A stretch of DNA of 64,000 nt from Nitratireductor mangrovi (GTDB lineage Bacteria; Pseudomonadota; Alphaproteobacteria; Rhizobiales; Rhizobiaceae): contig NZ_CP042301.2 of assembly GCF_007922615.2 (NCBI RefSeq), forward strand, positions 3,270,001 through 3,334,000, given 5' to 3'. Under the pieces are notes generated by a model, which did not search any database, was not told the DNA's origin, and saw only the letters and a list, made by a program, of their open reading frames with translations. Every line of letters starts with the position of its first letter. The first letter of the stretch is position 1. Of this stretch, positions 53,808 to 63,258 are shown piece by piece. A program made the translations under genes and the position numbers.

Positions 53808-54614
53808 ATGATTCTGGTTCGTTCGCTGGCGTTCAATGTCGCCTTCTATGCCAGCCTGATCGTCCAGATGATCTTCTGGACGCCGTTCTATTTCCTCGCG
53901 CCGCGTCACCTCGCCTGGTTCGTACCGAAATTCTGGTCGCGGTCCAGCATGTGGCTCTACCGCGTGATGACCGGCACGAAGAGCGAGATCACCGGGCTTG
54001 AAAACCTTCCCGAGGGCTCTTTCATCCTGGCTCCCAAGCACCAGTCGTTCTGGGACACGATCGCCTTTTTCCCGTTTCTTGACGACCCGCTCTACATCCT
54101 CAAGCGCGAGCTGACCTGGATCCCCTTCTTCGGCTGGTATATCATGAAGATGCGCATGATCCCGGTCGATCGCGGCAGCCGTTCCAAGGCGCTTAAGTCG
54201 GTCATCAAGCTCACGCGTGCGGAACTCGACCGCAACCCGCGCCAGCTGATCATCTATCCCGAGGGCACCCGACGGGCGCCGGGCGACGACCCGAACTACA
54301 AATGGGGCATCGTCGAACTTTATTCCGAACTCGATCTGCCCGTCGTTCCCGTCGCCCATGTCGCCGGGCTCTACTGGCCACGGCGCAAGTTCCTGCGCTT
54401 CCCGGGCACGATCAAGGCGCGTTTCCTGCCACCGATCCTGCCGGGGCTCGAAAAGGAGGAGTTCATGCGCCGGCTGGTTGCCGAAACCGAAGCTGCGGTC
54501 GACGCACTGCTTGTCGACGCGGCAACGTCGGCCGATGCGCCGCCACTGCCGGAGACCGCCCGCAGGCGCCTCGGCAAGCTCGGGGTCGATGTCGGCGACA
54601 CGGTCAGCGTCTGA
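53808..54614 (+). CDS. 1-Acyl-sn-glycerol-3-phosphate acyltransferase (PlsC type)
   Basis: This 268-residue membrane-bound enzyme transfers an acyl chain to lysophosphatidic acid or a related lysolipid. The active site HxxxxD is KHQSFWDTIAF; motif II is IPFFGWYIMKMRMIPVDRG; motif III is IIYPEGTRRAPGD; motif IV is PVVPVAHVAGLYW. One hydrophobic helix at the N-terminus anchors it. Several paralogues are usual in rhizobia (ornithine lipid synthesis is an alternative). Confidence 0.92.
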   Translation: MILVRSLAFNVAFYASLIVQMIFWTPFYFLAPRHLAWFVPKFWSRSSMWLYRVMTGTKSEITGLENLPEGSFILAPKHQSFWDTIAFFPFLDDPLYILKRELTWIPFFGWYIMKMRMIPVDRGSRSKALKSVIKLTRAELDRNPRQLIIYPEGTRRAPGDDPNYKWGIVELYSELDLPVVPVAHVAGLYWPRRKFLRFPGTIKARFLPPILPGLEKEEFMRRLVAETEAAVDALLVDAATSADAPPLPETARRRLGKLGVDVGDTVSV

Positions 54615-54644
54615 CCGACGATTGACCCAAGGAGGGAAGAGTCC

Positions 54645-55352
54645 ATGGCCGGCGAACGCCTGCTGACCACGATCGGGTTCGACGCCGACGACACGCTTTG
54701 GCAGAACGAGCAGTTCTTCCGGCTGACCGAAAAGCGCTTTGCCGAACTTCTCGGCGACCACGCCGAGCCCGGCCATTTGTCGGAGCGGCTGCTGGAGGCG
54801 GAGAAGCGCAATCTCGGCGTTTACGGTTTCGGCATCAAGGGGTTCACACTCTCGATGATCGAGACGGCGCTCGAAGTCACCGGCGGCCGCGTGCCCGGCG
54901 AGGTCGTCAGCCAGATTCTCGCCGCCGGTCGCGAGATGCTCGCGCATCCGGTGGAGACGCTGCCGCATGTGCAGGAGACGCTCGAGCGGCTGGCGCCCAC
55001 TCACCGCATCGTGCTCATCACCAAGGGTGACCTCTTCGACCAGGAGCGCAAGCTGGCCCAGTCCGGGCTCGGCGACTTCTTCGCCGCGGTCGAGATCGTC
55101 AGCGACAAGCAGCCGGAGACCTACCAGCGCATCTTCGCCAGCACCGGCGACGGTCCGCAACGCGCCATGATGGTCGGCAATTCGCTGAAGTCGGATGTGG
55201 TGCCGGCGATCGCCGCCGGCAGCTGGGGCGTACATGTGCCGCACGAACTGACCTGGGTGCTGGAGCATGTCGACGCACCCGTCGGCGAAGCCCGCTTCCG
55301 CCAGATCGGCACGCTGGCCGAACTGCCTGCGCTGGTCGAGGCGATCGGCTGA
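54645..55352 (+). CDS. HAD family hydrolase
   Basis: This 235-residue protein has the HAD motifs: FDADDTLW (nucleophile Asp), ITKGD (motif II Thr), the Lys of SDKQPETYQRIF and MMVGNSLKSDVVPAI (acidic motif IV in NSLKSD). A helical cap lies between motifs I and II. It should hydrolyse a phosphate ester, substrate unknown. AGGAGGG precedes the ATG. Confidence 0.9.
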   Translation: MAGERLLTTIGFDADDTLWQNEQFFRLTEKRFAELLGDHAEPGHLSERLLEAEKRNLGVYGFGIKGFTLSMIETALEVTGGRVPGEVVSQILAAGREMLAHPVETLPHVQETLERLAPTHRIVLITKGDLFDQERKLAQSGLGDFFAAVEIVSDKQPETYQRIFASTGDGPQRAMMVGNSLKSDVVPAIAAGSWGVHVPHELTWVLEHVDAPVGEARFRQIGTLAELPALVEAIG

Positions 55353-55355
55353 CGC

Positions 55356-55877
55356 TCAGGCCGCCTTCACCCGACGCGCCACGTCCTCCAGCCAATGGTC
55401 GCGGATGCCGAGCGCCGCCAGATGCTCGACCGTGTTGAGCACATACTCCTCGTTGCGGCCGGACTGCCCCACCGCACCGATCACGGCTTCCGCTGCATGG
55501 CCCGCGTCGAGCCGCCCGGCATATTGCTCATGGCCGCGGTCGACGACATAGGACAGCCCCTCGACCCGTTCACCATGGTCGAGCGTGATCGGCAGGATGC
55601 GCTCCACATAGACATTGGTGACGAGTTCGCGCTGACGCAGATAGGCCACCACCTCCTCGCGCAGGTCTCCGGGCACCCGGAAGGCAAGCCCGACGCACGA
55701 GCCGCCGCGGTCGAGACCGAGTACCAGTCCCGGACGTTCGGGCGTGCCACGATGCACGTAAGAGCGCACGCAGAGCGCTCGCCGGAAACCGTGCAGGCGC
55801 GCGCGGCGGGTCTCGACATGGGCGAAACCCGGCCGCCAGATCAGCGATCCATAGCCAAACACCCAAAAATCGCCCAT
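55356..55877 (-). CDS. Gamma-glutamylcyclotransferase, ChaC-like
   Basis: This 173-residue protein has the ChaC signature at its start: FWVFGYGSLIWRPGF, then RRALCVRSYVHRGTPERPGLVLGLD. The ERELV-like QRELVTNVY carries the catalytic Glu. It releases 5-oxoproline from gamma-glutamyl peptides such as glutathione. The start at 55877 is preferred because longer forms add a low-complexity extension. It meets the HAD gene tail to tail, with a 3-base gap. Confidence 0.9.
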   Translation of the reverse strand: MGDFWVFGYGSLIWRPGFAHVETRRARLHGFRRALCVRSYVHRGTPERPGLVLGLDRGGSCVGLAFRVPGDLREEVVAYLRQRELVTNVYVERILPITLDHGERVEGLSYVVDRGHEQYAGRLDAGHAAEAVIGAVGQSGRNEEYVLNTVEHLAALGIRDHWLEDVARRVKAA

Positions 55878-55946
55878 ATCGCCTTGCCAGTCTGAGGAGG
55901 TCGCCGGCAGGACCGGCCGGCGGCAAGGGTTAACGAGGCCAACCAC

Positions 55947-56933
55947 GTGTCGTCAAGCAAGCCACCGTCGAGAATGAGCCGTCGCTTTGTCTGGCTGGCC
56001 ATCGCCATCATCGCGGCAACTGCGCTCTATACGGCCGGCTGGTTCTACGCCGCCGGCCGCCTGGAAGCGGCGACCGACGCAGCCATCGCCCGCATCACCT
56101 CCGATGGCGGGCGCGCCGGCTGCGCGAACCGCACCGCGCGCGGCTATCCCTTCCGCATCGGGCTGTTCTGCGACGAGGTTGCGCTTGACGACCGCGACGA
56201 TCGCTTCAACTTCAGGGCCGATGGCTTGCGCAGCGCAGCCCAGATCTACAATCCGACCCACATTGTCGGGGAGCTGGACGAAGCATGGTTCGACCTCTTC
56301 GCGTCGCCGACGCCATATGGAGTTCATTTCGAGGGCATTCGCTTCAGCACCCGCATTGCCAATCCCCTGCCGGAACGGATTTCGGTCACTTCGGGCCCGA
56401 TCAGCGTCGACGAGAACCCGCTGAGCCGCGGGCTGCTGATCGTGTTCAGCGCCAACGGCGGCGAGACCCATCTGCGCCGCAACGGCGATGACATCGACAT
56501 CGCGATGTCCGGCGAAGGCATATCGGCACGCGCGATCAATCGACAGATCGACGTCGAACGCTTCCTGGCCGACCTGACCATCGACGACGGGGTGCGGCTT
56601 GCCGCCGAGCCCCCGAAAAGCTTGCGCGGCCTGAGCGTAACGCTGCGCGACGTTTCGGTGATGCTTGCAGGTGACGCGCGCGTCGCGGTGAGCGGCCCGA
56701 TCGCGGTCGACAGCGAGGGACTGGTCAACGCGAAACTGCAACTCACCGCGCACAAGCCTCGCGAAATCGCCGCCTTCCTCGCCGATCTGATGCCCGAACA
56801 GCGCGGCCAGGTCACATCGGTGGCGGCGGGCCTCGCGGCCCTTGGCGAGACACCGAGCCTGCCGCTCACCATCGTCAAGGGTCAGGCCCGCCTGGCCTTC
56901 GTCACCCTCGGCGACATCCCGCCGCTGAGGTAG
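55947..56933 (+). CDS. DUF2125 domain-containing protein
   Basis: This 328-residue exported protein has an N-terminal membrane helix (about 13-35) and a DUF2125 domain with CANRTARGYPFRIGLFCDEV and many beta strands, resembling DUF945/AsmA-like repeats. The family is alphaproteobacterial and without known function. The start is a GTG at 55947; an ATG nine codons later is possible. Divergent from the ChaC-like gene; TTAACG and GAGG lie just upstream. Confidence 0.9.
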   Translation: MSSSKPPSRMSRRFVWLAIAIIAATALYTAGWFYAAGRLEAATDAAIARITSDGGRAGCANRTARGYPFRIGLFCDEVALDDRDDRFNFRADGLRSAAQIYNPTHIVGELDEAWFDLFASPTPYGVHFEGIRFSTRIANPLPERISVTSGPISVDENPLSRGLLIVFSANGGETHLRRNGDDIDIAMSGEGISARAINRQIDVERFLADLTIDDGVRLAAEPPKSLRGLSVTLRDVSVMLAGDARVAVSGPIAVDSEGLVNAKLQLTAHKPREIAAFLADLMPEQRGQVTSVAAGLAALGETPSLPLTIVKGQARLAFVTLGDIPPLR

Positions 56934-56951
56934 GCGGGTGCCCGACCGAAG

Positions 56952-57887
56952 CTACGGCTTCGGCGGATGCGCGACGACGTGGCGGCCGAAATCCGGCACG
57001 TCGATTTCCTGACCGGCCTCGATGATCGACTTGCGCACCGCGCGCGTACGCGTGAAGAGGTCGAACAGCTTTTCGCCGTCACCCCAGCGCACGGCGCGCT
57101 GCAGCGCCGAGAGGTCTTCGGAAAACCGCGCCAGCATCTCCAGGATGGCGTCGCGATTGTGCAGGCAGACGTCACGCCACATGGTCGGATCGGACGCGGC
57201 GAGCCGGGTGAAATCGCGAAAGCCCGAGGCGGAATATTTGATCACCTCGGACTTGGTCACCGCTTCGAGGTCGTCGGCGGTGCCGACGATGTTGTAGGCG
57301 ATGATGTGCGGCAGGTGCGAGACGATGGCCAGCACCATGTCGTGGTGCTGCGGATCCATCACGTCGACCTTGGAACCGCAGGCCTCCCAGAACCGGGTCA
57401 GGCTGCTGATCGCCTCCGCGTCGGTGCCGGGCAGCGGCGTGAGGATACACCAGCGCCCGTCGAACAGGTCGGCAAAGCCGGCGTCCGGACCGGAATGCTC
57501 GGTGCCGGCGATCGGATGGCCGGGGATGAAGTGGACATTGCCCGGAAGCTCGGGCTGCATCTGCGTAATCACCGAGCCCTTGGTCGAGCCGACATCGGTG
57601 ACGATCGCGCCCGGCTTCAGCGCCGGCCCGATGGTCTGTGCCACCGCGCCGGACGCACCGACCGGTACCGACACGATGACCAGATCAGCTCCCGCGACCG
57701 CCACAGCGGCGTCGGCATGATATTCGTCGCCAAGCCCGAGCTCTTCGGCGCGCTTCAGCGTTTCCGCCGAGCGTGTCGCGATGGCGATGCGGCCGGCCAG
57801 TCCGCCGCGTCGCATCGCATGGGCGAGCGACGAACCGATGAGGCCGATGCCCACCAGGGCAACGCGTTCAAACATCGGGCCAGCCAT
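56952..57887 (-). CDS. tyrC: Prephenate/arogenate dehydrogenase
   Basis: This 311-residue NAD-dependent enzyme oxidises prephenate or arogenate in tyrosine synthesis. Rossmann motif VALVGIGLIGSSLAHAMRR; the catalytic His and neighbours in IPGHPIAGTEHSGPDAGFADLFDG; the C-terminal HLPHIIAYNIVGTADDLEA helix. It follows hisC with a 3-base gap, so an aromatic-amino-acid pair is formed: the HisC paralogue can transaminate prephenate. Confidence 0.94.
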   Translation of the reverse strand: MAGPMFERVALVGIGLIGSSLAHAMRRGGLAGRIAIATRSAETLKRAEELGLGDEYHADAAVAVAGADLVIVSVPVGASGAVAQTIGPALKPGAIVTDVGSTKGSVITQMQPELPGNVHFIPGHPIAGTEHSGPDAGFADLFDGRWCILTPLPGTDAEAISSLTRFWEACGSKVDVMDPQHHDMVLAIVSHLPHIIAYNIVGTADDLEAVTKSEVIKYSASGFRDFTRLAASDPTMWRDVCLHNRDAILEMLARFSEDLSALQRAVRWGDGEKLFDLFTRTRAVRKSIIEAGQEIDVPDFGRHVVAHPPKP

Positions 57888-57890
57888 CTT

Positions 57891-58991
57891 TCAGTCTTTC
57901 AGAAAGTCCGCGAGGGCGGCAACCACGCCTCGGTTCGCCTCCTCGGTGCCAACCGTCATGCGCAACGCGTTAGGAAACCCGTAGCCGGCGACGCGCCGCA
58001 GGATATAGCCGCGCGCGGTCAGATAGTCGTCGGCGAGCGCCGCCGAATGCCTTTCGTCGGGAAAGTGGATCAGCACAAAGTTGCCGATGCTCGGCGTCAC
58101 GCGGAGGCCGAGCTTCGTAAGTTCCCGCGTCAGCCACGACAGCCATTGCTCGTTGTGCTCGACCGACTTCGCGACGTGCTCGCGGTCGCGGACCGCAGCC
58201 ACCCCGGCCTCGATCGCCGCGGCGTTGACGTTGAACGGCCCGCGCGTGCGGTTGAGCGCCGCAATCACATGCGCCGGCCCGTAGAGCCAGCCGATCCTGA
58301 GTCCGCCAAGGCCGTGCGCCTTGGAGAAGGTGCGTGTCATGACGACGTTCTCGAACGATGAGACGAGCTCGATGCCGGCCTCGTAGTCGTTGCGGCGCAC
58401 GTATTCGGCATAGGCCGCGTCGAGCACTAGGAGCACGTTCTTGGGCAGACCGGCATGCAGGCGGCGCACCTCTTCGAACGGGACGTATGTGCCGGTCGGA
58501 TTGTTGGGGTTGGCAAGGAAGACGATCTTCGTCTTTTCGGTCACCGCCGCCAGGATGGCGTCGACATCGGCGGTTTCGTCCTTTTCCCTGACCGACACCG
58601 GGACCGCGCTCGCCGCCTGGATGTAGATCTTGTAAACGAGGAAGCCGTGCTCCGTGAAAATCGCCTCGTCGCCGGGACGCAGATAGGCCTGGGCGAGGAG
58701 GCCAAGCGCCTCGTCCGAGCCGTTGGTGCAGATCAGGTTCGCCGGGTTGAGTCCATGCACCTCGCCGATCGCCTCGCGCAACCTGCTCGCCGCGCCATCG
58801 GGATAGAACTCCAGCGCCGCCGCCACGTTGCGCACTGCCTCCACCGCCTTTGGCGACGCGCCAAGCGGGTTTTCGTTCGAGGACAGCTTGAACACCTTCG
58901 CGACACCCGCCGGCGCTTCACTCTTGCCGGGAACATAGGCGGCGATGTCCATCACACCGGGTTTCGGCTCGGGACGCACGGGCTGGGTCAT
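57891..58991 (-). CDS. hisC: Histidinol-phosphate/aromatic aminotransferase
   Basis: This 366-residue PLP enzyme has the PLP-Lys in [22 protein letters not shown], and [18 protein letters not shown] plus [14 protein letters not shown]. It serves histidine synthesis and, in rhizobia, aromatic amino acid transamination, as its position before tyrC suggests. The start is the ATG at 58991; transcription probably begins in the 230-base gap to metX. Confidence 0.95.
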   Translation of the reverse strand: MTQPVRPEPKPGVMDIAAYVPGKSEAPAGVAKVFKLSSNENPLGASPKAVEAVRNVAAALEFYPDGAASRLREAIGEVHGLNPANLICTNGSDEALGLLAQAYLRPGDEAIFTEHGFLVYKIYIQAASAVPVSVREKDETADVDAILAAVTEKTKIVFLANPNNPTGTYVPFEEVRRLHAGLPKNVLLVLDAAYAEYVRRNDYEAGIELVSSFENVVMTRTFSKAHGLGGLRIGWLYGPAHVIAALNRTRGPFNVNAAAIEAGVAAVRDREHVAKSVEHNEQWLSWLTRELTKLGLRVTPSIGNFVLIHFPDERHSAALADDYLTARGYILRRVAGYGFPNALRMTVGTEEANRGVVAALADFLKD

Positions 58992-59088
58992 CGCTGGGGT
59001 TCCTGTCGCGGAAGTGAGAAAAGGCGGCTTGCTCTAGCAAAGCTTTGACGTTGACGCAAAGGCCGCTGCGGGATAAGTACCGGCCTCC

Positions 59089-59140
59089 GTGGTGATTTGG
59101 CCGGTCGGCTTGCAGCCACGTTAAACAAGTCGCTAAAGGG
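59089..59140 (+). ncRNA. SAM-II riboswitch (metX leader)
   Basis: The H-type pseudoknot of SAM-II can be drawn: P1 CGTGG (59089-59093) with CCACG (59117-59121), and P2 GGCTTG (59108-59113) with CAAGTC (59127-59132). Conserved TGATTTG, GCAGCCACGTTAAACAAG and GCTAAAGG elements are present. It lies 85 bases before metX, the usual target in rhizobia, and should lower metX-metW expression at high S-adenosylmethionine. Confidence 0.92.
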
Positions 59141-59156
59141 CCGTTTGGATTGATCA

Positions 59157-59191
59157 ACCGGCTTTGCCAGCGCGCAATTGCCGGTTTTTTG
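59157..59191 (+). terminator. Intrinsic terminator following the SAM-II aptamer
   Basis: AACCGGC (59157-59163) pairs with GCCGGTT (59181-59187), an inner TTGC/GCAA continues the stem, and the arm ends in TTTTTT (59186-59191). The ACCGGC arm could instead pair with GCCGGT at 59101-59106 in the aptamer loop, giving an anti-terminator. It lies between aptamer and metX start. Confidence 0.8.
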
Positions 59192-59224
59192 CTGCCTGCG
59201 GCAAAGTCCGGCCGAGGTAGGAAG

Positions 59225-60406
59225 ATGGCGGCACGACGTGCCCGAAACGACACGGCCTCGAACCAGGCCAACGAACCGTCGAGCCAGGTGCTGAAGCTCG
59301 GCGAAGACCGGCCGCTGCGGCTCGATTCCGGCAAGACGCTCACACCGTTCCAGATCGCTTACGAAACCTACGGCACACTCAACGAGGCGCGCTCCAACGC
59401 CATCCTGATCTGCCATGCCCTGACCGGCGACCAGTATGTCGCCAGCCGCAACCCCGTGACCGGCAAGCCGGGCTGGTGGGAACTGATGGTCGGGCCGGGC
59501 CGGGTGGTCGACACCGATCGCTTCTTCGTCATCTGCTCCAACGTCGTCGGCGGCTGTCTGGGTTCGACCGGACCGGCCTCGATCAATCCGGACACCGGGC
59601 GCGCCTACGGTCTCGACCTGCCCGTCATCACCATCGCCGATATGGTGCGTGCGCAGGTGATGCTGATCGACCATTTCGGCATCGATCGCCTGTTTTCCGT
59701 CATCGGTGGCTCGATGGGCGGCATGCAGGTGCTGGAATGGGCGGCGAGCTATCCCGAGCGCGTCTTCACCGCCCTGCCGATAGCCGCCGGCGCACGGCAT
59801 TCGGCGCAGAACATCGCCTTTCACGAGGTCGGCCGCCAGGCGGTGATGGCCGATCCCGACTGGTGCGGCGGCCGCTACATCGAGGAAGGCCGGCGACCCG
59901 AGAAGGGGCTAGCCGTGGCACGAATGGCCGCCCACATCACCTATCTGTCGGAGACGGCGCTGCACCGGAAATTCGGGCGCAACCTGCAGGACCGCGAGAA
60001 CCTCACCTTCGGTTTCGACGCCGACTTCCAGATCGAGAGCTATCTGCGCCACCAGGGCATGACCTTCGTCGACCGCTTCGACGCCAATTCCTATCTCTAC
60101 ATGACCCGGGCGATGGACTATTTCGACCTCGCAACCGACCGCGGAGGGCTCCTGGCCGACGCCTTCGCCAATTCGCCGACCCGTTTTTGCGTCGTCTCCT
60201 TTACCTCCGACTGGCTTTTCCCGACCGCGGAAAGCCGCATGGTGGTGCGGGCGCTGAATGCCGCCGGCGCGTCGGTCTCCTTCGTCGAGATCGAGACCGA
60301 CCGCGGCCACGATGCCTTCCTGCTCGACGAGCCCGAGCTGTTCGCCGCCGTCCGCGGCTTTCTCGATTCCGCGGCGCGGGCCCGTGGTCTGGAGCCGGTC
60401 CTGTGA
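59225..60406 (+). CDS. metX: Homoserine O-acetyltransferase
   Basis: This 393-residue alpha/beta hydrolase starts methionine synthesis by acetylating homoserine. The nucleophile Ser is in [24 protein letters not shown] and the closing [12 protein letters not shown] and [13 protein letters not shown] carry the Asp and His. Length suits alphaproteobacterial MetX. It lies downstream of a SAM-II riboswitch and overlaps metW by 4 bases (GTGA). A GGTAGGAAG precedes ATG 59225. Confidence 0.97.
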   Translation: MAARRARNDTASNQANEPSSQVLKLGEDRPLRLDSGKTLTPFQIAYETYGTLNEARSNAILICHALTGDQYVASRNPVTGKPGWWELMVGPGRVVDTDRFFVICSNVVGGCLGSTGPASINPDTGRAYGLDLPVITIADMVRAQVMLIDHFGIDRLFSVIGGSMGGMQVLEWAASYPERVFTALPIAAGARHSAQNIAFHEVGRQAVMADPDWCGGRYIEEGRRPEKGLAVARMAAHITYLSETALHRKFGRNLQDRENLTFGFDADFQIESYLRHQGMTFVDRFDANSYLYMTRAMDYFDLATDRGGLLADAFANSPTRFCVVSFTSDWLFPTAESRMVVRALNAAGASVSFVEIETDRGHDAFLLDEPELFAAVRGFLDSAARARGLEPVL

Positions 60407-61017
60407 GCGTCAACAACGAAGCCCGCGTCGACCTGCGCATGGTTGCGGGCCTGATCGACCCGCGCGCCCGTGTCCTCGATGTCGGCTGCGGCGACGGCGA
60501 ATTGCTGGAACTGCTTGCGCGCGAGAAGCAGGTCGACGGACGTGGCATCGAGATCTCGCAGCGCGGTGTCAACGAATGTGTGGCGCGGGGCCTGTCGGTG
60601 ATCCAGGGCGATGCCGACACCGATCTCGGCTACTACCCCGACAAGGGCTTCGACTACGTCATCCTGTCGCAAACCCTGCAGGCGACCTACAACCCGAAGG
60701 AAGTGCTGGCGCAGCTATTGCGGATTGGTGATCGCGCCATCGTCTCGTTCCCCAATTTCGGGCACTGGCGCGTGCGCTTCTCGCTGCTGTTGCGCGGCCG
60801 CATGCCGGTGACCCCGGACCTGCCTCACAGCTGGTACGACACGCCCAACATCCATTTCTGCACCATCCGCGACTTCGTCAATCTTTGCGACGAGATCGGC
60901 GCCACGGTGGAAAGCGCGACCGCACTCAACGCCTATGGTCAGAAGATCGGCGTCTCGATGCCATGGTGGTTCTGGAACTTCTTCGGCCAGCAGGCGGTGT
61001 TCCTGCTGAGGCGGTGA
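60403..61017 (+). CDS. metW: Methionine biosynthesis protein MetW
   Basis: This 204-residue methyltransferase-like protein is needed for MetX function in several proteobacteria. SAM-type motif [19 protein letters not shown], then [38 protein letters not shown] and [19 protein letters not shown]. Start is a GTG overlapping the metX stop codon (GTGA), so the two are coupled under the SAM-II switch. Confidence 0.96.
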   Translation: MSVNNEARVDLRMVAGLIDPRARVLDVGCGDGELLELLAREKQVDGRGIEISQRGVNECVARGLSVIQGDADTDLGYYPDKGFDYVILSQTLQATYNPKEVLAQLLRIGDRAIVSFPNFGHWRVRFSLLLRGRMPVTPDLPHSWYDTPNIHFCTIRDFVNLCDEIGATVESATALNAYGQKIGVSMPWWFWNFFGQQAVFLLRR

Positions 61018-61023
61018 CCGCCG

Positions 61024-61224
61024 CTATGCGGCCTCGGCGTCGCGCTCCTTCTCGAGCCCTTCGAAGAACCAGGAAAGCTCCTGGACGCACTCGGCCATCA
61101 GGTCGAGGTCGACCGGGCCGATCCTGGCCAGGCAGACGTCGAGATCATCGACATCCACCCCTTCGGCGACAAGTTCCAGGATGAACTTCGTCAGTTGGTG
61201 CTTGTCGTCGAGGCGTCCGTCCAC
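61024..61224 (-). CDS. Small acidic protein, unknown function
   Basis: This protein of about 66 residues is acidic and helical: DDKHQLTKFILELVAEGVDVDDLDVC and ELSWFFEGLEKERDAEAA. The frame stays open upstream to about 61260, and the GTG at 61224 is only one possible start. No family is recognised. It is convergent with metW, 6 bases away, and a CtrA-like box lies upstream at 61270. Confidence 0.5.
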   Translation of the reverse strand: MDGRLDDKHQLTKFILELVAEGVDVDDLDVCLARIGPVDLDLMAECVQELSWFFEGLEKERDAEAA

Positions 61225-61269
61225 AGCCGCAGTCCAGATGTAAATGCGGACATTTTGACGCGGTTATGG

Positions 61270-61285
61270 TTAGCGGAGTCTTAAC
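61270..61285. promoter_or_regulatory. Near-consensus CtrA-type site
   Basis: TTAG-N7-TTAAC differs at one base from the CtrA consensus. It lies 46 bases upstream of the small acidic gene start, on its promoter side, and past the end of the nitronate monooxygenase gene. Weak evidence. Confidence 0.35.
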
Positions 61286-61297
61286 TCGGGCTCTCGT

Positions 61298-62371
61298 TCA
61301 GCCGCGGCCGGCCAGGAGACGGGCCGCCTCGTCCACAATATCGCGCGTGAGGTCGCCGGCCGGGATGGCCCTACCGAGGGCTGCGGCCTGTCCGGCCCAG
61401 AGCGGCGAAAAATCGCTCGTACCCGCCGCCTCGCCCTTGGACCTGAGGGGGGCCACCGCCGCCACGGCGAGCGGAAAGGCAGGCGCGTCGGCGCTCATCG
61501 GCCCGACTTCCAAGACGATGCGGTTCAAGAGCCCACGCGCAGGACGCCCCGTAAAGACATTGGTGAGTACCGTGCGGTCGTCGCGCGCTTCGGCAAGGGC
61601 CGCGCGGTGTCCGGCTCCGGTCAGCGCCTCGGGCGTCTGCAGATAGGCGGTTCCGATCTGGACCGCCGCCGCACCGAGCATGAAGGCGGCCGCCATGCCG
61701 CGCCCGTCCGCGATGCCGCCAGCAGCGATCACCGGCACCGAAACGGCGTCGACCATCTGCGGCACCAGCGCCATGGTGCCGGGCTGCGTGCTGATGTCAT
61801 CGTTGAGGAAGATGCCGCGATGGCCGCCCGCTTCCGCGCCTTGTGCGATGATCGCGTCGCAGCCGCGCTGCTCGAGCAGGACCGCTTCCGCCACCGTCGT
61901 TGCCGAGGCGATCACCCGGGCCCCGGCCGCCTTGACGCGCACCAGCAACTCCGCCTCGGGCAGGCCGAAGTGGAAACTCACCACCTCCGGCCGCAATTCC
62001 TCGACCAGAGCGCAGCTCTCCTCGCTGAACGGATTGCGGCCGGGCCCGGAAGGAATGGTCCCCGGATCGATGCCGAATTCTTCGTAATAGCCGGCAAGCC
62101 GCCGGCGCCAGGCAGATTCCCGAGCCGGATCGGCCTCGGGCGGCGTGTGGCAGAAGAAATTGAGATTCACCGGCCTGTTCGTTCGTTGCCGGATGATGCC
62201 GATCTCGTTGCGGATCTGCCCCGCGCCGAGCATGGCGCAGGGCAGCGAGCCCAGACCGCCCGCCTCGCAGACCGCGATCGCGAGTTCGGATCCCGAAGAG
62301 CCAGCCATCGGCGCTTGCAGAATGGGACGCTCGATCGAAAACAGGTCGAGGATGCGTCGGTCCGGCCACAT
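61298..62371 (-). CDS. Nitronate monooxygenase (NPD family)
   Basis: This 357-residue FMN-dependent TIM-barrel oxygenase oxidises alkyl nitronates such as propionate-3-nitronate. Motifs: ILQAPMAGSSGSELAIAVCEAGGLGS, AIIAQGAEAGGHRG and VIAAGGIADGRGMAAAFMLGAAAVQIGTAYL (in parts). The GGHRG segment holds the catalytic His. It has no partner genes nearby; detoxification is the usual role. Confidence 0.92.
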   Translation of the reverse strand: MWPDRRILDLFSIERPILQAPMAGSSGSELAIAVCEAGGLGSLPCAMLGAGQIRNEIGIIRQRTNRPVNLNFFCHTPPEADPARESAWRRRLAGYYEEFGIDPGTIPSGPGRNPFSEESCALVEELRPEVVSFHFGLPEAELLVRVKAAGARVIASATTVAEAVLLEQRGCDAIIAQGAEAGGHRGIFLNDDISTQPGTMALVPQMVDAVSVPVIAAGGIADGRGMAAAFMLGAAAVQIGTAYLQTPEALTGAGHRAALAEARDDRTVLTNVFTGRPARGLLNRIVLEVGPMSADAPAFPLAVAAVAPLRSKGEAAGTSDFSPLWAGQAAALGRAIPAGDLTRDIVDEAARLLAGRG

Positions 62372-62396
62372 GGCAGGCTCCTTTCGCTACAGGCGC

Positions 62397-63152
62397 TCAG
62401 GGCGCGGTTTCGGGATCGTGCAGGGTGCGTGTGGCGCCTTGCGGCGAAAGCACGGGCACGAAAACGCGGCGCGAAGCACGCTGGGCCACCGGCAGGCCCT
62501 GATAGAGACGCTTTTGCGCCTCCACGATCAGGACGCCGCAGAAGATCGGCCACAAGCGCCGGCCGGTGTTTTCGATCAACCGGTGAAACCGCAGCATCCA
62601 GCGCTTGCGCGACGGCGGAAAAAAAAGCGCCTCGCTCCACGGGCCGGGGGTGAAGTTGGTTTCGCGCAACAGCGTCGTGAGCTGGCTGCGTGACCACGGT
62701 CGACCGGTACCGAAAGGCGTGTGTTCGAAGCGAGCCCAGACCCCACGCCGGTTGGGCACCACGATCACCAGCCGGCCGCCCGGCGCCAGCACCCGCCACA
62801 GCTCCATCAGCGTCTCGCGCGGATTCTCGGCATGTTCGAGCGAATGGACCATCAGGATGCGGTCGATCGAGGAATCGAACAGCGGCAGTTCCTCGTCGAA
62901 CACCAATGCGGTTGCCGACGGAGCGTTGGGTGGCCAGGCCACCGCGCCTTGCGCCGCCGGCATGAAGGCGAACACCCGCTCGGCGTCGGCCCCGAAGCGC
63001 TCCAGCCAGGGTACCGCATAGCCAAGTCCGATCAGCCGCTCGTTGGGGATCTTCGCCCACACGCTCGAAAGCGCCATGGTGATGGAACGCTCCGCCAGCC
63101 GCCCGAGGACGGAAGCATAGAAGGCGCGCAGGTCGACAATATCCAGATACAT
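62397..63152 (-). CDS. SAM-dependent methyltransferase-like protein
   Basis: This 251-residue protein has the class I methyltransferase core with a weak SAM loop (LIGLGYAVPWLERFGA) and clear later motifs: MVHSLEHAENPRETLMELWRVLAPGGRLVIVVPNRRG (in parts). The C-terminus has FFPPSRKRWMLRFHRLIENTGRRLWP. The family is common in Alphaproteobacteria upstream of, and divergent from, gloB; substrate unknown. The start at 63152 is preferred over 63188. Confidence 0.88.
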   Translation of the reverse strand: MYLDIVDLRAFYASVLGRLAERSITMALSSVWAKIPNERLIGLGYAVPWLERFGADAERVFAFMPAAQGAVAWPPNAPSATALVFDEELPLFDSSIDRILMVHSLEHAENPRETLMELWRVLAPGGRLVIVVPNRRGVWARFEHTPFGTGRPWSRSQLTTLLRETNFTPGPWSEALFFPPSRKRWMLRFHRLIENTGRRLWPIFCGVLIVEAQKRLYQGLPVAQRASRRVFVPVLSPQGATRTLHDPETAP

Positions 63153-63258
63153 GGCGCGAACGGTATCCGCGCGAGGGATGCCTCGCAAGAATATCGCGGC
63201 GGGGGTGACAACGACGCCGGCGGCGGCCTATCGTCCCGCCACCGAAGGAGCAGACCAA

